DNA of 64,000 bases, taken from assembly GCA_965218865.1 (NCBI GenBank), contig CBDCME010000032.1, positions 105,452 through 169,451 on the forward strand, in the 5' to 3' direction. Below the pieces are notes generated by a model. The model did not search any database. It was not told the DNA's origin and saw nothing but the letters and a program-made list of their open reading frames with translations. A program made the translations under genes and the position numbers. Position 1 is the first letter of the stretch, and every line of letters starts with the position of its first letter. The DNA is from CBDCME01 sp965218865. GTDB taxonomy: Bacteria > Pseudomonadota > Alphaproteobacteria > JAAXGF01. Shown piece by piece: positions 17,835-26,284 of the stretch.

Positions 17835-18278
17835 TCAGGTCAGCTTGGCGACACGGCGGGCATGGCGTCCACCTTCGAACGCCGTGGTAAGAAACGTCCG
17901 CACACAAGCCTTGGCGGTTTCGGCATCCGTCACACGTCCGCCAAGCACGAGGACGTTCGCGTCATTGTGACGCCGGCTCATGCCCGCGCCTTCGACGTCA
18001 TGACAAAGCGCCGCGCGTATGGCCCGGTGACGATTGGCGGCAATACTCGCACCGATCCCCGAACCGCACAACAATACACCCCTCGGCACCTCGCCGGCGC
18101 CGATGACTCGCGCCAAGGCATCCGCGTAATCGGGATAATCGACGGCCTCCGGTCCCCCGGTACCAAGATCGATCACCTTCCGACCCATGGCGTCAAGCTC
18201 GGCCTTGAGTATCTCCTTTAAATCAAACCCAGCGTGATCGGATGCAATAACGACACGTTTCTCGGGCATGAATTTCAT
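17835..18278 (-). CDS. rpiB: Ribose-5-phosphate isomerase B
   Basis: A 147-residue RpiB/LacA-type isomerase interconverts ribose 5-phosphate and ribulose 5-phosphate, the latter being the precursor of the RibB product. Signatures are VVIASDHAGFDLKEIL, the DYPDYA loop, the active-site Cys in GVLLCGSGIGASIAANR and the HNDANVLVLGGR helix. The start is ATG 18278 or the ATG three codons on. It is the first gene of the leftward cluster. A 109-bp CTAG repeat lies 30 bp upstream, within its promoter region. Confidence 0.92.
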   Translation of the reverse strand: MKFMPEKRVVIASDHAGFDLKEILKAELDAMGRKVIDLGTGGPEAVDYPDYADALARVIGAGEVPRGVLLCGSGIGASIAANRHRAIRAALCHDVEGAGMSRRHNDANVLVLGGRVTDAETAKACVRTFLTTAFEGGRHARRVAKLT

Positions 18279-18307
18279 CCGCTCGCGGGTAAGACCAATG
18301 CGCCCCG

Positions 18308-18416
18308 CTAGTGCATCGACCCAAACGGAGGCGACAGCCGAAGTTTGGAAAGTTGATGCATCGACAAAGGCCTAGTGCACGGGGGCGTGAACGAAGTGAA
18401 TGCGCCGGTGCACTAG
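18308..18416 (+). repeat. 109-bp CTAG-bounded repeat, copy B
   Basis: Same length and edges as copies A and C: it begins CTAGTGCATCGACCC and ends CCGGTGCACTAG. An internal CTAGTGCAC near 18372 is complementary to the right end, so the right half alone could form a hairpin. It lies directly upstream of rpiB and may carry or disturb its promoter. Confidence 0.85.
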
Positions 18417-18545
18417 TACCACATCTCGTGCCGCCACGCCAGTCCGACCCAAGCTGCTGAGCGGACCGGAGGGACGATGTTATTCATTAGAACATATGCT
18501 TGTATCCGACTCATTTGCGATTCAATCTTCCTTTATCACAAACAG

Positions 18546-18598
18546 TCTGTTCGAAAATGCGCGTCCGCGCATGTTTTGCGTCTGTTCCGGCCCTCTCC
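18546..18598 (+). repeat. Arm of the 71-bp palindromic repeat, split by IS110 copy 2
   Basis: It begins TCTGTTCGAAAATGCGC and continues through GTCCGCGCAT, matching the start of the intact unit at 28739. It ends with GGCCCTCTCCC at the IS110 edge. Its partner arm is at 22271-22304 on the other side of the element. Confidence 0.75.
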
Positions 18599-18646
18599 CC
18601 CTCCCGGCCACCCATATCAGCAACTTCTCGTGGGTGGCCGGGAGGG
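18599..18646. other. 16-bp perfect hairpin at IS110 copy 2 3' end
   Basis: The stem is identical to that at 463-510 (CCCTCCCGGCCACCCA with its complement), and the loop differs by one base. Conservation in both copies at the element edge supports a role in the element. Confidence 0.75.
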
Positions 18647-18835
18647 ACTCCCCGCCATTGAGCAAGGGCGAAATGAGAGGTGGTCACGCTGCCGGAGTGA
18701 GGCGGCGTTGGGCTTTTTTTTGAGCATGGGATGGATCGAAGAGGGTTTGATTTCTGAGCATGGCGCAGGCGACGGCAAGCAGTCTATCGGCGACGGTTCT
18801 CAGCGCTCTGGCGTGGCCGTGTCCCCGGGCCCTAA

Positions 18836-20858
18836 CCCGACTTCGCCAACTCGGCGTGAATTCTGTCGATTTTCATTTTTTTCCGCGACCCAAGTGATTG
18901 AATTGTTGATGCCCTGCCCGTGAAATTCACCTCAATATCGCCTGTAGTGCCGACCTACCCTATTGATCTGCCTTTCGTTTAGCCGAACGATGAGCGCATG
19001 TTCGTGCGCTGCAAGAAACGGTTCAAAGACGGCAAGGAGCACCGCTACTGGAGCGTAGTCGAGAACGTGCGCGTGAGCGGCGGGCGCGTGGTGCAGCGCC
19101 AAGTGTTGTATCTGGGCGAGATCAACGACGGCCAGCGTGCGGCGTGGTGCCGCTCGATCGAGGTGGTGGAGGGGACTCAGCGCTCGAAGCAGGTGGCGCT
19201 GTTTCCCGAGGATCGGGAAGCGCCGGAGCTGGACTGCGAGGTAGTGCAGGTCCGGCTCAAGGATCTGACCTTGCACGACCCGCGCCAGTGGGGGGCGTGC
19301 TGGCTGGCGCTGACGCTTTGGGACCGTCTCGAGCTGGACCGGTTCTGGGGGCCGCGCTTGCCGGCGAGCCGGGAAGGCACCCGATGGCTGGACATCTTGA
19401 AGATCCAGGTCTGCTACCGACTCATCGACCCGGGAAGCGATTGGCGTCTTCATCGGCATTGGTACGAACACAGTGCACTGCGCGATATGCTGGGTTGCGA
19501 CCGGGTGATTGCCAGCAACACGTTGTATCGGTGCCTGGACAAGCTCGCGGCGCACAAGCAGGACTTCTTCTCGTTCTTGCGCGCGCGTTGGGCGACGATG
19601 TTCAACGCCCGCTTCGAGGTGTTGCTCTACGATTTGACCAGCACGTACTTCGAGAGCGACCCCCCGTTCGAGGACAAGCGCCAGTTCGGCCACAGCCGCG
19701 CCCAGCGCCGCGATTGCGTGCAGGTGGTGATCGCTTTGATCGTGACCCCGGACGGCTTTCCGCTGGCCTATGAGGTGATGCCGGGCAACACCTCGGACAA
19801 CACGACGCTGGCGGATTTTCTCACCAAGATTGAGGACCAGTACGGGCGTTCGGACCGGGTGTGGATCATGGACCGCGGGATTCCGACCGAGGAGACGCTG
19901 GAGACGATGCGCGCAGGCGATGCGCCGGTACATTATCTAGTCGGTACACCCAAGGGCCGGCTGACCCGGCTTGAGAGGTCATTCCTCGATCTGCCTTGGC
20001 AAGCAGTCCGCCAATCGGTCGATGTCAAGCTCCTGACCAACGACGGAGAACTCTACGTGCTGGTGCGTAGCGAACGACGGGTGCTCAAGGAGCGCAGCAT
20101 GCGCCGGCGGCGGCTGAAGAAGCTATGGAAGCGTCTGGGCGAGCTTCGGCGGCAATCAAACCGTCGCGATCAGCTCATGCTCAAGCTTGGTGCGGCGAAG
20201 AAAGACGCCGGTCGGGCTTGGTTCTTGGTCGAGGTCCAAGTCCCGCAAACCGACGAAGAGCTGGCCGCCTACGGGATCACCTACCGCCTGCGTCGCGAGA
20301 AGCTGCGCCAGGTGTTTCGGCGCGAAGGCCGCTACCTGTTGCGCTCCAACATGACCGGTGAAGACCCCGCCGCGTTGTGGCGCCATTACATGCAGCTCAC
20401 TGAAATCGAGCAGGCGTTCAAGGAACTGAAACACAATCTTGCCATCCGACCCATCTTCCACCAGCTTGAGGAGCGGATCGAGGCGCACATCTTCGTCTCG
20501 TTCATCGCCTATTGCCTGCTCGTGACCCTGAAGAACCTCGCCCGGCCACAGGCCCCAGGCCTCACCCCATGCGCCATCCTTGAGAAGTTCACCACTTTGC
20601 AGATGGTGGACATCCATGTGCCGACCACCGATGGGCGCCATCTGGTGCTAGCGCGCCATACCCAGCCGAACCGAGACCACGAATTACTCCTGCGTCAACT
20701 CCATCTGACATTGCCGAAGCAACCCGCGCCGAAGCTTCTGTCTTCAAGTCACGTTTGAGGACCTCCCGGTCGCCCCGTGTAGTGCCGACCTTTGAGGGTC
20801 TGATCACTGAAAATCAATGTGTTATCACCTCCCAATGTGCCGAGTTGGCGAAGTCGGG
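18836..20858 (+). mobile_element. IS1634-type element, copy 1
   Basis: A 2023-bp element with perfect 20-bp inverted ends (CCCGACTTCGCCAACTCGGC and its complement). It is flanked by a 4-bp duplication CTAA at 18832-18835 and 20859-20862, inside the IS110 transposase gene. An identical-length copy lies at 51923-53945 with CTAG duplicated. Confidence 0.93.
18998..20758 (+). CDS. IS1634-family transposase
   Basis: A 586-residue DDE transposase of the IS4-related IS1634 group. The N-terminus reads MFVRCKKRFKDGKEHRYW with VVQRQVLYLGEIN. Catalytic residues are placed in VLLYDLTSTYFESDPP (Asp), RVWIMDRGIPTEETL (Asp) and MQLTEIEQAFKELKHNL (Glu with the Y/R-E-K-like pattern). The frame is complete and translates identically to the 52.1-kb copy, so transposition is recent and the element is probably active. 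Confidence 0.9.
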   Translation: MFVRCKKRFKDGKEHRYWSVVENVRVSGGRVVQRQVLYLGEINDGQRAAWCRSIEVVEGTQRSKQVALFPEDREAPELDCEVVQVRLKDLTLHDPRQWGACWLALTLWDRLELDRFWGPRLPASREGTRWLDILKIQVCYRLIDPGSDWRLHRHWYEHSALRDMLGCDRVIASNTLYRCLDKLAAHKQDFFSFLRARWATMFNARFEVLLYDLTSTYFESDPPFEDKRQFGHSRAQRRDCVQVVIALIVTPDGFPLAYEVMPGNTSDNTTLADFLTKIEDQYGRSDRVWIMDRGIPTEETLETMRAGDAPVHYLVGTPKGRLTRLERSFLDLPWQAVRQSVDVKLLTNDGELYVLVRSERRVLKERSMRRRRLKKLWKRLGELRRQSNRRDQLMLKLGAAKKDAGRAWFLVEVQVPQTDEELAAYGITYRLRREKLRQVFRREGRYLLRSNMTGEDPAALWRHYMQLTEIEQAFKELKHNLAIRPIFHQLEERIEAHIFVSFIAYCLLVTLKNLARPQAPGLTPCAILEKFTTLQMVDIHVPTTDGRHLVLARHTQPNRDHELLLRQLHLTLPKQPAPKLLSSSHV

Positions 20859-22187
20859 CTAAGGGCGGCATAGCGTTGGCGGCTGATGGGATCGTGTTGG
20901 ATGGCGACGCGGGCCCAGTGGTAAAGGGCGGTTCGCAGCCGAACGTGGCAGGCCTGACGCATGATGACGAGACAGCGTTTGCCGCTCCGTCGGGTAACGG
21001 GGGCGGCGCCGGACAAGGTGCGCAGGGCCTGGTAATTTCTTTCCCGCAGGGGCGTCGAGGCTTCTGCGAGCAGCGTGGCGAGGACGGTCCTCCCGATTCC
21101 GGGCATGGAAAGCAGGATGTCCACGTCGCGCTGCTCGGATTTCTGCCCCGAGGCGCTGTCCTGTTGATCGGCGATGTGTCGGCAGAGGCCGTCGATGCGG
21201 CTTCGGGCCTGCTTGACCTGGCGGTTGACCAGGCGCAAACGCTCGGCCAGGGAACCGATATGAGCGCAAGCGGCGGCGATAGTTCCCGGCGCGACGGTGA
21301 GCGGCTTTTGGCGCAAGAGGCGCAACACTTCAGGCGCGTCGATTTTGCGGATGCGGTGGGTTTTCAGCAGCTTGGCAACGGTATTGGTTCGGATGCGCCG
21401 CGCCTTCTCGGGAGTGGGCGCCTTCTTCCACAGGGCGAGAAACCACTCGCTGGCGACATCGTCGCTGACCTCCAAGGCCTGGGGATAATAGCGTCTCAAC
21501 TGTTCGCGCAGGTGGTTGGCGAGGCGCACGCGCTCCTGGCCGAGGTCCTCGGCCCAGGCGCGAATATTCGCGCAGTTCGATGATGGCGGGAGCATCGGCC
21601 TTCAAGCGACGAAAGCAATGGCCGTCGGTGCGCAAGGAATCGCCGAGGACATGGGCGTCGCGGCGGTCGTCCTTGGCGCCGGCGACGGTGAAACGATCGC
21701 GAAAGCGGTCGAGCTGCTTGGGGTTGATACTGTGAATGGCGAAACCCCGCTCCAGCAAGGTATCGACGACCGCCCCATGCGGGACCTCGATGGAGACGGC
21801 AATCCTCTCCGGCACACTGCCACTCTTTTTCGTCAGCCACGCGCACAACTCGGCCAGCCCTTCCCCGCTGTGGGCGAACGACCTTTCAACGACGATGACG
21901 CCGTTACCATCAAGAAGGCAAACCTGGTGCCTCTCGGTCGCCCAGTCAATGCCAGCAAACCAATCAAAGTTCATCGCCTTTCTCCTCTCTTGCCTCGGAC
22001 CGCCGCGACGCCGAACATTCCCTGTACTGGCGCTCGCAGGCGCAACTCCCCACCGGCTGTCCGCCGCGGCCGTCCCTCCGGGGCACGCGTCCCCCCCAGG
22101 TGCTCGAAACACAGGGAGCAATGGGTCGCTCCCAGAAGGCTCGTCCGATCCGAAAAAATGACCCGATCAGATCTTCAGCTGACCGCA

Positions 22188-22220
22188 TTTTGTGGATAAC
22201 GCTCCGCGTTACCCACAAAA
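22188..22220. other. 15-bp hairpin in the IS110 5' non-coding region
   Basis: TTTTGTGGATAACGC pairs with GCGTTACCCACAAAA around TCC with one mismatch. It lies in the roughly 300-bp non-coding stretch between the IS110 transposase start (21974) and the element end. In IS110-group elements this region encodes the structured guide (bridge) RNA, so it is a candidate part of one; that is inference from family knowledge. Confidence 0.45.
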
Positions 22221-22270
22221 CAACAACCACATCAACTTTCTATGTTCGAGTGGTCAACTTAAATGGTACA

Positions 22271-22304
22271 GGGAGAGGGCCGGTGCCGCGAGTTTTCGAA
22301 CAGA
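22271..22304 (+). repeat. Second arm of the palindromic repeat split by IS110 copy 2
   Basis: GGGAGAGGGCCGG followed by TGCCGCGAGTTTTCGAACAGA matches the right half of the intact unit at 28739-28809 (GTGCCGCGAGTTTTCGAACAGA). Together with 18546-18598 it rebuilds one unit around the IS110 element. Confidence 0.75.
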
Positions 22305-22425
22305 CTCTAAGCAATGAAAAAGATTTTTTTAAGATTGGGGTATTCGACCTAGAAATTTCGTTGACATTGCTCACGGGCCGTGTCAATAAACCGCTAGCAT
22401 CGACAAAGGTAAAGGATTCGGGATC

Positions 22426-22869
22426 ATGGAGCGAGACAGCGAGGAAAAGATTTTACATGACGAAATGTTGCGTATGACTGCGCAAATCGTTTCTGCTTAT
22501 GTCAGTCATAATTCTGTATCCGGTTCTGAAATTCCAGAAATGATTCAGTCGGTTTTTACCACTCTCAATTCACAGCGGAGCGGGGGCGCGGCGGTTGACC
22601 AAGAACAACCTAAACCAGCCGTGGCCATTCGGAAATCGGTTACTCCAGATTACATCGTTTGTCTTGAGGATGGTAAGAAACTGAAAATGCTCAAACGGCA
22701 TTTACGTTCCACTTATGACATGACGCCTGAAGAATACCGTGTCAAATGGGGCTTGGCGGCGGACTATCCGATGGTGGCACCCAATTACGCGGCGCAACGC
22801 TCCGCCTTTGCCAAAAAGATCGGATTGGGACGCAAGCGGGGCACGACCCGCCGCCGAAAGAGAAGTTAA
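22426..22869 (+). CDS. mucR: MucR/Ros-family transcriptional regulator
   Basis: A 147-residue regulator of the MucR family, which in alphaproteobacteria controls surface polysaccharide, motility and cell-cycle genes. The N-terminal helical part (residues 10-45) precedes the zinc-finger-like domain beginning DYIVCLEDGKKLKMLKRHL and then MTPEEYRVKWGL. The first ligand is Cys, the second is Asp (CLED), the first His is present, but the last ligand position reads STYDM with no His, as in variants that fold without zinc. A basic tail follows. AAAGGA precedes the ATG, and GC content is lower than in neighbours. Confidence 0.9.
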   Translation: MERDSEEKILHDEMLRMTAQIVSAYVSHNSVSGSEIPEMIQSVFTTLNSQRSGGAAVDQEQPKPAVAIRKSVTPDYIVCLEDGKKLKMLKRHLRSTYDMTPEEYRVKWGLAADYPMVAPNYAAQRSAFAKKIGLGRKRGTTRRRKRS

Positions 22870-22932
22870 GAACTCTTGGCCGCTCCCCAAATATCATGTG
22901 GGTGGGCGGCTTCACAACGGATAATGTAAAAT

Positions 22933-22958
22933 AGCCCGGCGAGTTATTCCGCCGGGCT
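22933..22958. terminator. Bidirectional terminator between mucR and livK
   Basis: AGCCCGGCG and CGCCGGGCT form a perfect 9-bp stem around an 8-nt loop, with GATTATTT on the plus side and ATTTTAC on the minus side. It lies between converging mucR (64 bp away) and livK (31 bp away) and can serve both. Confidence 0.8.
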
Positions 22959-22989
22959 GATTATTTCGGTTGACTATCGCGATCGTCTA

Positions 22990-24093
22990 TTAAGGAAAAT
23001 AATCGTACGTTCCGTTGGACCACTGATAAAAAACGTAACCGGGGGCCGACACATCCCCCTTGGCATCGAAACCGATATTACCGAGAACGGTATCGAAGCT
23101 CCCTGACTTCAAGGCTTCGACAATCTTCGCCGTATCGGTGGTGCCGATGCTTTCCGCCGCCTGGGCCCAAGCCTGGATCGCGCCATATGTGTAAAGGGTA
23201 TAACCTTCCGGTTCATATCCTCCCGCGCGGAAACGATCGACGACGTCGGTGGCCACGGGATTCTTCCTCGGATCGGGACTGAAGGTCATCAATGTGCCTT
23301 CACCGGCGGAACCGGTGATCGACCAATATTCGTCGGTCATCAGCGCGTCACCCGAGACCAGCCGCGTCGTCATGCCTTGCTCGCGCATCTGGCGAGCGAT
23401 AAGCCCGGCCTCGGTGTGGTAACCGCCGACATAGAGAATGTCGATGGCGTGCTGTTTGAGCTTGGATACCAGCGCCGAGTAATCCTTTTCCCTGGCTGTG
23501 TAGGCTTCGTACAACGCTTCTTGCTTGTTCTGGGCATTGAGAACTTTCTTGGTTTCGTCGGCCAATCCCTTTCCGTAAGCGGTCTTGTCGTGGATGATGG
23601 CGATGTTCCTGTCGCCGAAGTGTTCGACCAGGAAATTGCCGGCGACTTCACCCTGCTGGTCGTCGCGGCCGCAGGTCCTTAATACGTTGAATTTTCCGGC
23701 TTCGGTCAATTTCGGATTGGTTGAGGCCGGCGAAATTTGCAGGATCTCTTCTTCCTCGTAAACGTCGGAAGCCGGGATTGACGATCCCGAGCAGAAGTGA
23801 CCGGCCACGAATACCACACCCTTGCCAACCATTTGGTTGGCCACGGCCACCGCCTGTTTGGGGTCACAGGCATCATCACCGATTTCCAGCTTCAGCTGTT
23901 GCCCCAAGACACCCCCGGCGGAGTTGATGTCGGCCACGGCCATCTCGGCGCCACGCCGCATCTGCTCGCCGAAAGCCGCGTATTGGCCGGTCATCGGTCC
24001 CGCGGTAGCGATCGCGATCTCGGCCCTGGCCGCGGTACCGCCCATGATGAATGCCACAAGCGTGGCGAAGAAGAAGAATCCCCGGTTTCGCAT
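22990..24093 (-). CDS. livK: Branched-chain amino-acid ABC transporter, periplasmic binding protein
   Basis: A 367-residue Leu/Ile/Val-binding-type protein. The signal peptide (MRNRGFFFFATLVAFIMGGT...ARA) is followed by the family start EIAIATAGPMTGQYAAFGEQ, then GHFCSGSSIPASDVY and a type I periplasmic binding fold. A Cys pair (DACDPK and GHFCSG) may form the usual disulfide. It delivers substrate to the LivHMGF complex encoded just upstream in the same direction, 230 bp away. The exact substrate (Leu, Ile, Val or another amide or amino acid) cannot be told from sequence. Confidence 0.92.
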   Translation of the reverse strand: MRNRGFFFFATLVAFIMGGTAARAEIAIATAGPMTGQYAAFGEQMRRGAEMAVADINSAGGVLGQQLKLEIGDDACDPKQAVAVANQMVGKGVVFVAGHFCSGSSIPASDVYEEEEILQISPASTNPKLTEAGKFNVLRTCGRDDQQGEVAGNFLVEHFGDRNIAIIHDKTAYGKGLADETKKVLNAQNKQEALYEAYTAREKDYSALVSKLKQHAIDILYVGGYHTEAGLIARQMREQGMTTRLVSGDALMTDEYWSITGSAGEGTLMTFSPDPRKNPVATDVVDRFRAGGYEPEGYTLYTYGAIQAWAQAAESIGTTDTAKIVEALKSGSFDTVLGNIGFDAKGDVSAPGYVFYQWSNGTYDYFP

Positions 24094-24248
24094 ATCTGCA
24101 ACACTCCCTATCACACGTTCGTATTCGAGAGGAATTTCGCGGCACGACAGACGAAGTTTTCCGGGAACGGATCACGCGGAGAAAACCACCCAGGCTGTAG
24201 CCGCAAAGCTAATTTACTCGGCTCCCCCATTGGCGGCAACACCACAAT

Positions 24249-24287
24249 CGGTTTGGCCCGGCGGTTTGGCCCGGCGGTTTGGCCCGG
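24249..24287. repeat. 13-bp tandem repeat, three units
   Basis: CGGTTTGGCCCGG occurs three times without spacer in the 228-bp gap between livK and the small membrane gene. It is a minisatellite-like repeat of unknown role, and slippage could change copy number. Confidence 0.85.
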
Positions 24288-24321
24288 CGACGAGAAGGCC
24301 GAGCGCTTCGATCCCCCGCGG

Positions 24322-24681
24322 TCAAGACTTCGGGCGCCAACCGAACAAACCCGCGCGTTCGTACAGCCAGGGATATTGCGACACCATCTTGCGAGCCCGG
24401 GTAAGGCGATAGGCGACCAAACAAAATACGACCAGAACCAAGATCTCCGAGGCGAAACCTCCGGGCGAAAGGAGCTCACCTTCGAAAAGGGCGTAAACCA
24501 GGAACCGGTCCGCGCCGGCAAGCAGAAATCCGTAAACGAAATTCTGCCATACCGGCCGCCAGGTCGCGGCCAGGGCCTGACCGGTCAGGGCGGCGGCGGC
24601 ACCAAATATCACGCTCGTCAGTCCGAGAAAGACCCCTATGCTGGTTCCCAGGAATTCGGCGACGACATCGGGCCCGGGCAT
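24322..24681 (-). CDS. Small membrane protein of the liv operon (DUF6867-like)
   Basis: A 119-residue protein has three predicted membrane helices (about residues 10-32, 45-65 and 75-93) and a basic C-terminal tail with SQYPWLYERAGLFGWRP. I believe it corresponds to the DUF6867 family, found beside liv genes in alphaproteobacteria; this is from memory, not a search. It starts 2 bp after the livF stop, so it is co-transcribed. A role in transporter assembly or regulation is only an inference from position. Confidence 0.7.
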   Translation of the reverse strand: MPGPDVVAEFLGTSIGVFLGLTSVIFGAAAALTGQALAATWRPVWQNFVYGFLLAGADRFLVYALFEGELLSPGGFASEILVLVVFCLVAYRLTRARKMVSQYPWLYERAGLFGWRPKS

Positions 24682-24683
24682 CC

Positions 24684-25391
24684 CTAGCCCCCTTCAAGAT
24701 AGGCGGCGCGGACTTCAGGGTTGGCGAGCAGCTCGTCGCCGGCACCGCTGAGAGTGATAGCGCCGTTCACCATCACGTAGCCGTGGTGGGCGAGCTTGAG
24801 CGCGTGGAAGGCGTTTTGCTCGACGAGCAAGACGGTCATCCCATCGCGCTCGTTGATTTCGCGAATGACTTGGAAAATCTGTTTGACGACCATCGGCGCC
24901 AAACCCAACGAAGGTTCGTCGAGAAGCAGCAATCGCGGCCGCGCCATGATGGCGCGGGCAATCGAGAGCATTTGTTGTTCGCCGCCCGAAAGAGTCCCGC
25001 CGCGCTGGGACTGGCGCTGCCTGAGAATGGGGAAAAGGTCGAAAACGCGCTCGATATCGTCCTTGAAGTGGGCCGGATCGGCCGTCATCGCGCCCAATTG
25101 GAGGTTGTCGATCACGCTCATCAGAGGAAAGATGCGCCGCCCTTCCGGTGCCTGGGCGACCCTGCGGCGGACGATCTCGAAGGTCGGCCACCCGGTGATG
25201 TCGATCCCGTCGAGAAGAATTTGTCCCCGAGAGGCACGGGGCTCCCCGCAGATGGTCATGAGCAGGGTCGATTTTCCGGCCCCGTTGGCGCCGATCAAGG
25301 CCACGATCTTTCCCTCGGGCACCTCGAGATCCACACCCTTGAGCGCCTCGATGTGGCCGTACCCGCTGTGGACCCCCGCGACACGCAACAT
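24684..25391 (-). CDS. livF: Branched-chain amino-acid ABC transporter ATPase
   Basis: A 235-residue ABC ATPase that powers import with LivG. Walker A is GANGAGKSTLL (residues 34-44), the ABC signature is LSGGEQQMLSIARAI, Walker B is LLLLDEPSLGLAP, and the H-loop is VLLVEQN, with Gln in place of His as is typical of LivF. It shares one base with the livG stop (TAATG) and ends 2 bp before the small membrane gene. Confidence 0.94.
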   Translation of the reverse strand: MLRVAGVHSGYGHIEALKGVDLEVPEGKIVALIGANGAGKSTLLMTICGEPRASRGQILLDGIDITGWPTFEIVRRRVAQAPEGRRIFPLMSVIDNLQLGAMTADPAHFKDDIERVFDLFPILRQRQSQRGGTLSGGEQQMLSIARAIMARPRLLLLDEPSLGLAPMVVKQIFQVIREINERDGMTVLLVEQNAFHALKLAHHGYVMVNGAITLSGAGDELLANPEVRAAYLEGG

Positions 25392-26284
25392 TAGGGCGCC
25401 ATTTCCTCGCCGGCCTCAGGTTTCTCCAGGATCGCGTCGGCCGGTGATTCGTCGTCGGTTTCGCCCAAATAGGCCCAGATCACGGCGGGATCTTGACGCA
25501 CTTGCCGCGGCGATCCGGCGGCGATCTTGCGGCCGTAGTCGAGCACGACGATGCGATCCGAAATTCCCATGACGACGCTCATGTCGTGCTCGATGAGGAG
25601 GATGGCGATCTCGTGTTCATCGCGGATGAAGCGGAGAAGTTCGTTGAGTTCGGCGGATTCACGGGGGTTGAGTCCCGCCGCGGGTTCGTCGAGGCAGAGG
25701 AGCACCGGACGGGTACACATGGCGCGGGCGATTTCGAGCCGACGTTGGGCGCCGTAGGGCAGGCTCGCGGCTTCCTCGTTGGCCCGATCGGCAAGACCCA
25801 CGCGCCGCAGCCAGTAGTGGGCCAAGTCCACGGCCTCCGCCTCGGCGCGGCGGTAACCAGGAAGGCCGAAAAGGCCCGCGAGCGTATAGGCCGAGGCCCG
25901 CATCAAGGTATTGTGCTGGGCGACGATCAGGTTCTCGAGTACCGACATGGCCGAAAACAGCCGGATGTTCTGGAAAGTACGCGCCAAACCCGCCTCGCGC
26001 GCGATTTGATAACCTTCCATCCGCTCAAGCTGAAATCGCCCGCGCTCTCCGGCCAACAACAGGAGCCGCCCGGAAGTCGGTTTGTAAAATCCGGTCAAAC
26101 AATTGAACACAGTCGTCTTGCCGGCGCCGTTCGGACCGATCAGGGCGGTGATCTCCCGGTCCATGGCCTCGAACGAAAGATCCTCAATCGACAGGAGACC
26201 GCCAAAACGCATGGTCAAGTGTTCGACAGACAGAAGCGGCGCCGGCTTGACGAACCCGGAATCGAGGACATCGGAGCCTTTCAT
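25391..26284 (-). CDS. livG: Branched-chain amino-acid ABC transporter ATPase
   Basis: A 297-residue ABC ATPase, the partner of LivF. Walker A is GPNGAGKTTVFNCLTGFY, the signature region is LPYGAQRRLEIARAM (a Tyr-Gly variant typical of LivG), Walker B is LLCLDEPAAGLNPRE, and the H-loop is LLIEHDMSVVM. The C-terminal acidic tail of about 25 residues is longer than usual. ATG 26284 overlaps the livM stop (ATGA), which decides the start over an upstream GC-rich extension. Confidence 0.94.
   Translation of the reverse strand: MKGSDVLDSGFVKPAPLLSVEHLTMRFGGLLSIEDLSFEAMDREITALIGPNGAGKTTVFNCLTGFYKPTSGRLLLLAGERGRFQLERMEGYQIAREAGLARTFQNIRLFSAMSVLENLIVAQHNTLMRASAYTLAGLFGLPGYRRAEAEAVDLAHYWLRRVGLADRANEEAASLPYGAQRRLEIARAMCTRPVLLCLDEPAAGLNPRESAELNELLRFIRDEHEIAILLIEHDMSVVMGISDRIVVLDYGRKIAAGSPRQVRQDPAVIWAYLGETDDESPADAILEKPEAGEEMAP

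Larger units (their letters stand above)
18684..21974 (-). pseudogene. IS110-family transposase, frameshifted and interrupted
   Basis: Starting at ATG 21974, the DEDD domain shows WFAGIDWATERHQVCLLDG, VSIEVPHGAVVDTLLERG and the acidic pair in AGAKDDRRDAHVLGDSLR. Near 21560 the frame breaks after IIELREY; the sequence continues one frame over with AEDLGQERVRLANHLREQL through LLSMPGIGRTVLATLL. After YAAL the gene is split by the IS1634-type element and its last 50 codons lie at 18684-18834. Both lesions are inactivating. Confidence 0.85.
18600..22270 (-). mobile_element. IS110-family element, copy 2, interrupted by an IS1634-type element
   Basis: The minus-strand element is about 1.64 kb without its insert. 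The 3' end (hairpin 18599-18646) and transposase tail lie left, and the 5' end lies right. An IS1634-type element (18836-20858) splits the tail, duplicating CTAA. A one-base frameshift near 21560 also breaks the transposase, so the copy is dead. The flanks are the two halves of one palindromic repeat. Confidence 0.8.

Noticed and set aside
18932..19933. A 333-codon open frame antisense to the IS1634-type transposase (again at 52019-53020)
   Set aside because: It repeats only because the element repeats; composition is low-complexity and no domain is visible.
24249..24287. A CRISPR array
   Set aside because: Units are contiguous with no spacers; no other spaced repeat array or cas gene was seen in the window.
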